Origin: Plasmopara viticola
Lineage: Eukaryota > Oomycota > Peronosporomycetes > Peronosporales > Peronosporaceae
Direction of reading: 5' to 3'
Assembly (NCBI GenBank): GCA_001695595.3
Contig: MBPM02000120.1
Coordinates: 106,017 to 170,016 of the forward strand
Length of the DNA stretch: 64,000 nucleotides
Shown: in pieces, positions 62,593-64,000 of the stretch
Layout of the letters: the number at the start of each line of letters is the position of its first letter
How positions within the stretch are numbered: the first letter of the stretch is position 1
Notes under the pieces: model-generated
Database searches by the model: none
The model's input: the letters and a program-made list of their open reading frames with translations, nothing else
What the model was told of the DNA's origin: nothing
Made by a program: the position numbers and the translations under genes

Positions 62593-64000
62593 GTATATTT
62601 GCTCTTGTGAAGTGCTGAGATGATGTACGGCCATAGATACATCCTATCTATCATTCTAGACGACCGCAGACGCAATAGGGACACAACTAATCGTATATTT
62701 GCTCTTGTGAAGTGCTGAGATGATGTACGGCTACAGATACGTCGTATCTATCATTCTAGACGTGCGCAGACGCAACAAAGCACCAACAAAGCCAATATTC
62801 GCTTTTGGGAAGTGCTGAGATGATGTACGGCTATAGATACGTCCTTTCGATCCTTCTAGACATACGAAGACGCAATAGATTCACGACTTAGCGTATATTC
62901 GCTGTTGTGAAGTGCTGAGATGATATATGACCATAGATACGGCCTTTCTACCATTCTAGACGTGTGCAGACGCGGTAGAAGCACAACTAAGCGTATATTC
63001 GCTCTAGTGAAGTGCTGAGATGATTTACGGCCATAGATTCGTCCTATCTATCATTCTAGACGTGTGCAGACGAAATAGATGCACAACTAAGCGTATTGTC
63101 GCTCTTGTGAAGTGCTGAGATGATGTACGGCCATAGATACACCCTATCTATCATTCTAGACGACCACAGACGAAATAGGGACACAACGATTCGTACATTT
63201 GCTCTTGTGAAGTGCTGAGATGATGTACGGCTATAGATAAGTCGTTTCTATCATTCTAGACGTGCGCAGACGCAACAAAGCAACAACAAAGCGAATATTC
63301 GCTTTTGAAAACTGCTATGAAGATAAACGGCTATAGATACGTCGTATATATCATTCAAGACGTGCGAAGACGCAACAAAGCAACAACAAAGCGAATATTC
63401 GCTCTTGGGAACTGCTGTGAAGATATACGGCTATAGATACGTCCTTTCTATCATTCTAGACATACGAAGAAGCAATAGATTCAAAACTAAGCGTATATTC
63501 GCTGTTGTGAAGTGCTGAGATGATATATGACCATAGATACGGCCTTTCTATCATTCTAGACGTGTGCAGACGCGGTAGAAGCACAACTAAGCGTATATTC
63601 GCTCTAGTGAAGTCCTGAGATGATATATGACCATACCTACGGCCTTTCTACCATTCTAGACGTGTGCAGACGCAATAGATGCACAACTAAGCGTATTGTC
63701 GCTCTTGTGAAGTGCTGAGATGATGTACGGCCATAGATACATCCTATCTATCATTCTAGACGACCGCAGACGCAATAGGGACACAACTAATCGTATATTT
63801 GCTCTTGTGAAGTGCTGAGATGATGTACGGCTATAGATACGTCCTATCTATCATTCAAGACGTGCGCAGACGCAACAAAGCACCAACAAAGACAATATTC
63901 GCTTTTGGGAAGTGCTGTGAAGATAAACGGCTATAGATACGTCCTTTCTATCATTCTAGACACACGAAGAAGCAATAAATTCACGACTAAGCGTATATTC
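62593..64000 (+). repeat. Rearranged h1-h4 HOR at the right edge
   Basis: 62,593-62,692 is an h2/h1 chimera. h2 follows at 62,693, an h3 form at 62,793 and an h4 form at 62,893. h1 returns at 63,093 and 63,693, so units are 500-600 bp with extra monomers (for example GCTCTAGTGAAG at 62,993 and 63,593, and a doubled h3-like monomer at 63,293 and 63,393). The array runs off the end of the window. Confidence 0.87.

Larger units (their letters stand above)
1..64000 (+). repeat. Satellite DNA array, ~100-bp monomer, head to tail
   Basis: The whole window is one tandem array. Monomers are phased here to start at GTATTGTCGC or GTATATTCGC and to end at ACAACTAAGC. Most are exactly 100 bp, with 99-bp and 101-bp classes. 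Best conserved are CATAGATACGTC (about 40-51), ATTCTAGACG (61-70) and CAGACGCAATAG (75-86). Most variable are positions 3-7, 15-40, 51-60 and 86-94, which define the monomer types. All monomers read in the same direction; I saw no inversion and no stretch free of the repeat. Consensus GC is about 45%. I do not recognise the family by name, and host species and chromosomal location cannot be read from the sequence. Confidence 0.98.

Noticed and set aside
1..64000. Scores of open frames of 60-155 codons on both strands with shared peptides (MMYGHRYVLSIILD, SCASIASAHV)
   Set aside because: All are the 100-bp repeat read in frames that happen to lack stops. Since 100 is not a multiple of three, each frame rotates every monomer and stops after a few hundred bases. 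Frames overlap on both strands and shift with single-base indels.
1..64000. CRISPR array
   Set aside because: The repeated unit is the whole 100 bp with no unique spacers between short identical repeats, and variation follows HOR types.
1..64000. CENP-B box, telomere repeat or known centromere motif
   Set aside because: TTCG occurs often (ATTCGCTC, GTTCGATC), but the required A and CGGG at the right spacing do not follow. No TTAGGG-type or similar short telomeric repeat was seen.
1..64000. Transposable element insertion or target-site duplication
   Set aside because: No stretch departs from the monomer for more than a few bases, and there are no long terminal or inverted repeats or transposase-like sequence.
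1..64000. tRNA, rRNA or other structured RNA genes
   Set aside because: No tRNA-like cloverleaf boxes or rRNA core sequences were recognised. The only repeated dyad is the short one at monomer positions 41-59.
1..64000. Inverted (strand-switched) subarrays, often seen in centromeres
   Set aside because: All lines read in one orientation. I found no reverse-complement TATGGCCGTA or CGTCTAGAAT series on the plus strand.

Overview
The whole 64,000-base window is one uninterrupted satellite DNA array. A monomer of about 100 bp is repeated head to tail, in one orientation, roughly 640 times from the first base to the last. I found no protein-coding gene, RNA gene, transposon or unique-sequence island. 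Nearly every monomer carries the blocks CATAGATACGTC, ATTCTAGACG and GCAGACGCAATAG, and an XbaI-type TCTAGA site recurs about every 100 bp. Long satellite arrays with nested higher-order repeats (HORs) point to a nuclear genome, from a centromeric, pericentromeric or other heterochromatic block. The species cannot be named from the sequence. Consensus GC is about 45% and CpG is not depleted (6 per 100-bp consensus against about 5 expected). This fits a host with little germline CpG decay, or a recently homogenised array.

Layout. (1) 1-5,499: highly homogenised HOR zone built from five monomer types (A-E), with an apparently identical 1,600-bp super-unit present twice. (2) 5,500-13,261: divergent monomers with an 800-bp eight-monomer HOR at about 7.6-9.8 kb and several smaller duplications. 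(3) 13,262-20,000: four copies of a block of about 0.7-1.0 kb. (4) About 17,050-30,120: mixed HORs marked by a distinctive monomer (q) and a large duplication with offsets of about 4.9 and 4.5 kb, whose second copy is mosaic. (5) About 30,740-55,345: core 8-mer HOR of 799 bp (m1-m8) with a 599-bp 6-mer derivative. It is preceded and overlapped by a 2.19-kb tandem duplication at 30,121-34,508. (6) 37,376-51,400, inside the core: a stretch dense in 1-5 base deletions, many at short homopolymers, which may be a poorly polished assembly segment. (7) 55,346-61,699: divergent monomers again. (8) 61,700-64,000: a 400-bp 4-mer HOR (h1-h4) whose h2-h3-h4 correspond to A-B-C at the opposite end of the window.

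No genes act together here. What can be read is array history: repeated unequal exchange and conversion, with monomers characteristic of one HOR found isolated tens of kilobases away inside another (4,400-4,599; 53,337-53,536; 57,427-57,626). The many short open frames are by-products of the repeat and are not annotated as genes. All comparisons were made by eye, so block edges are approximate to about 10-30 bases unless a diagnostic base fixes them.
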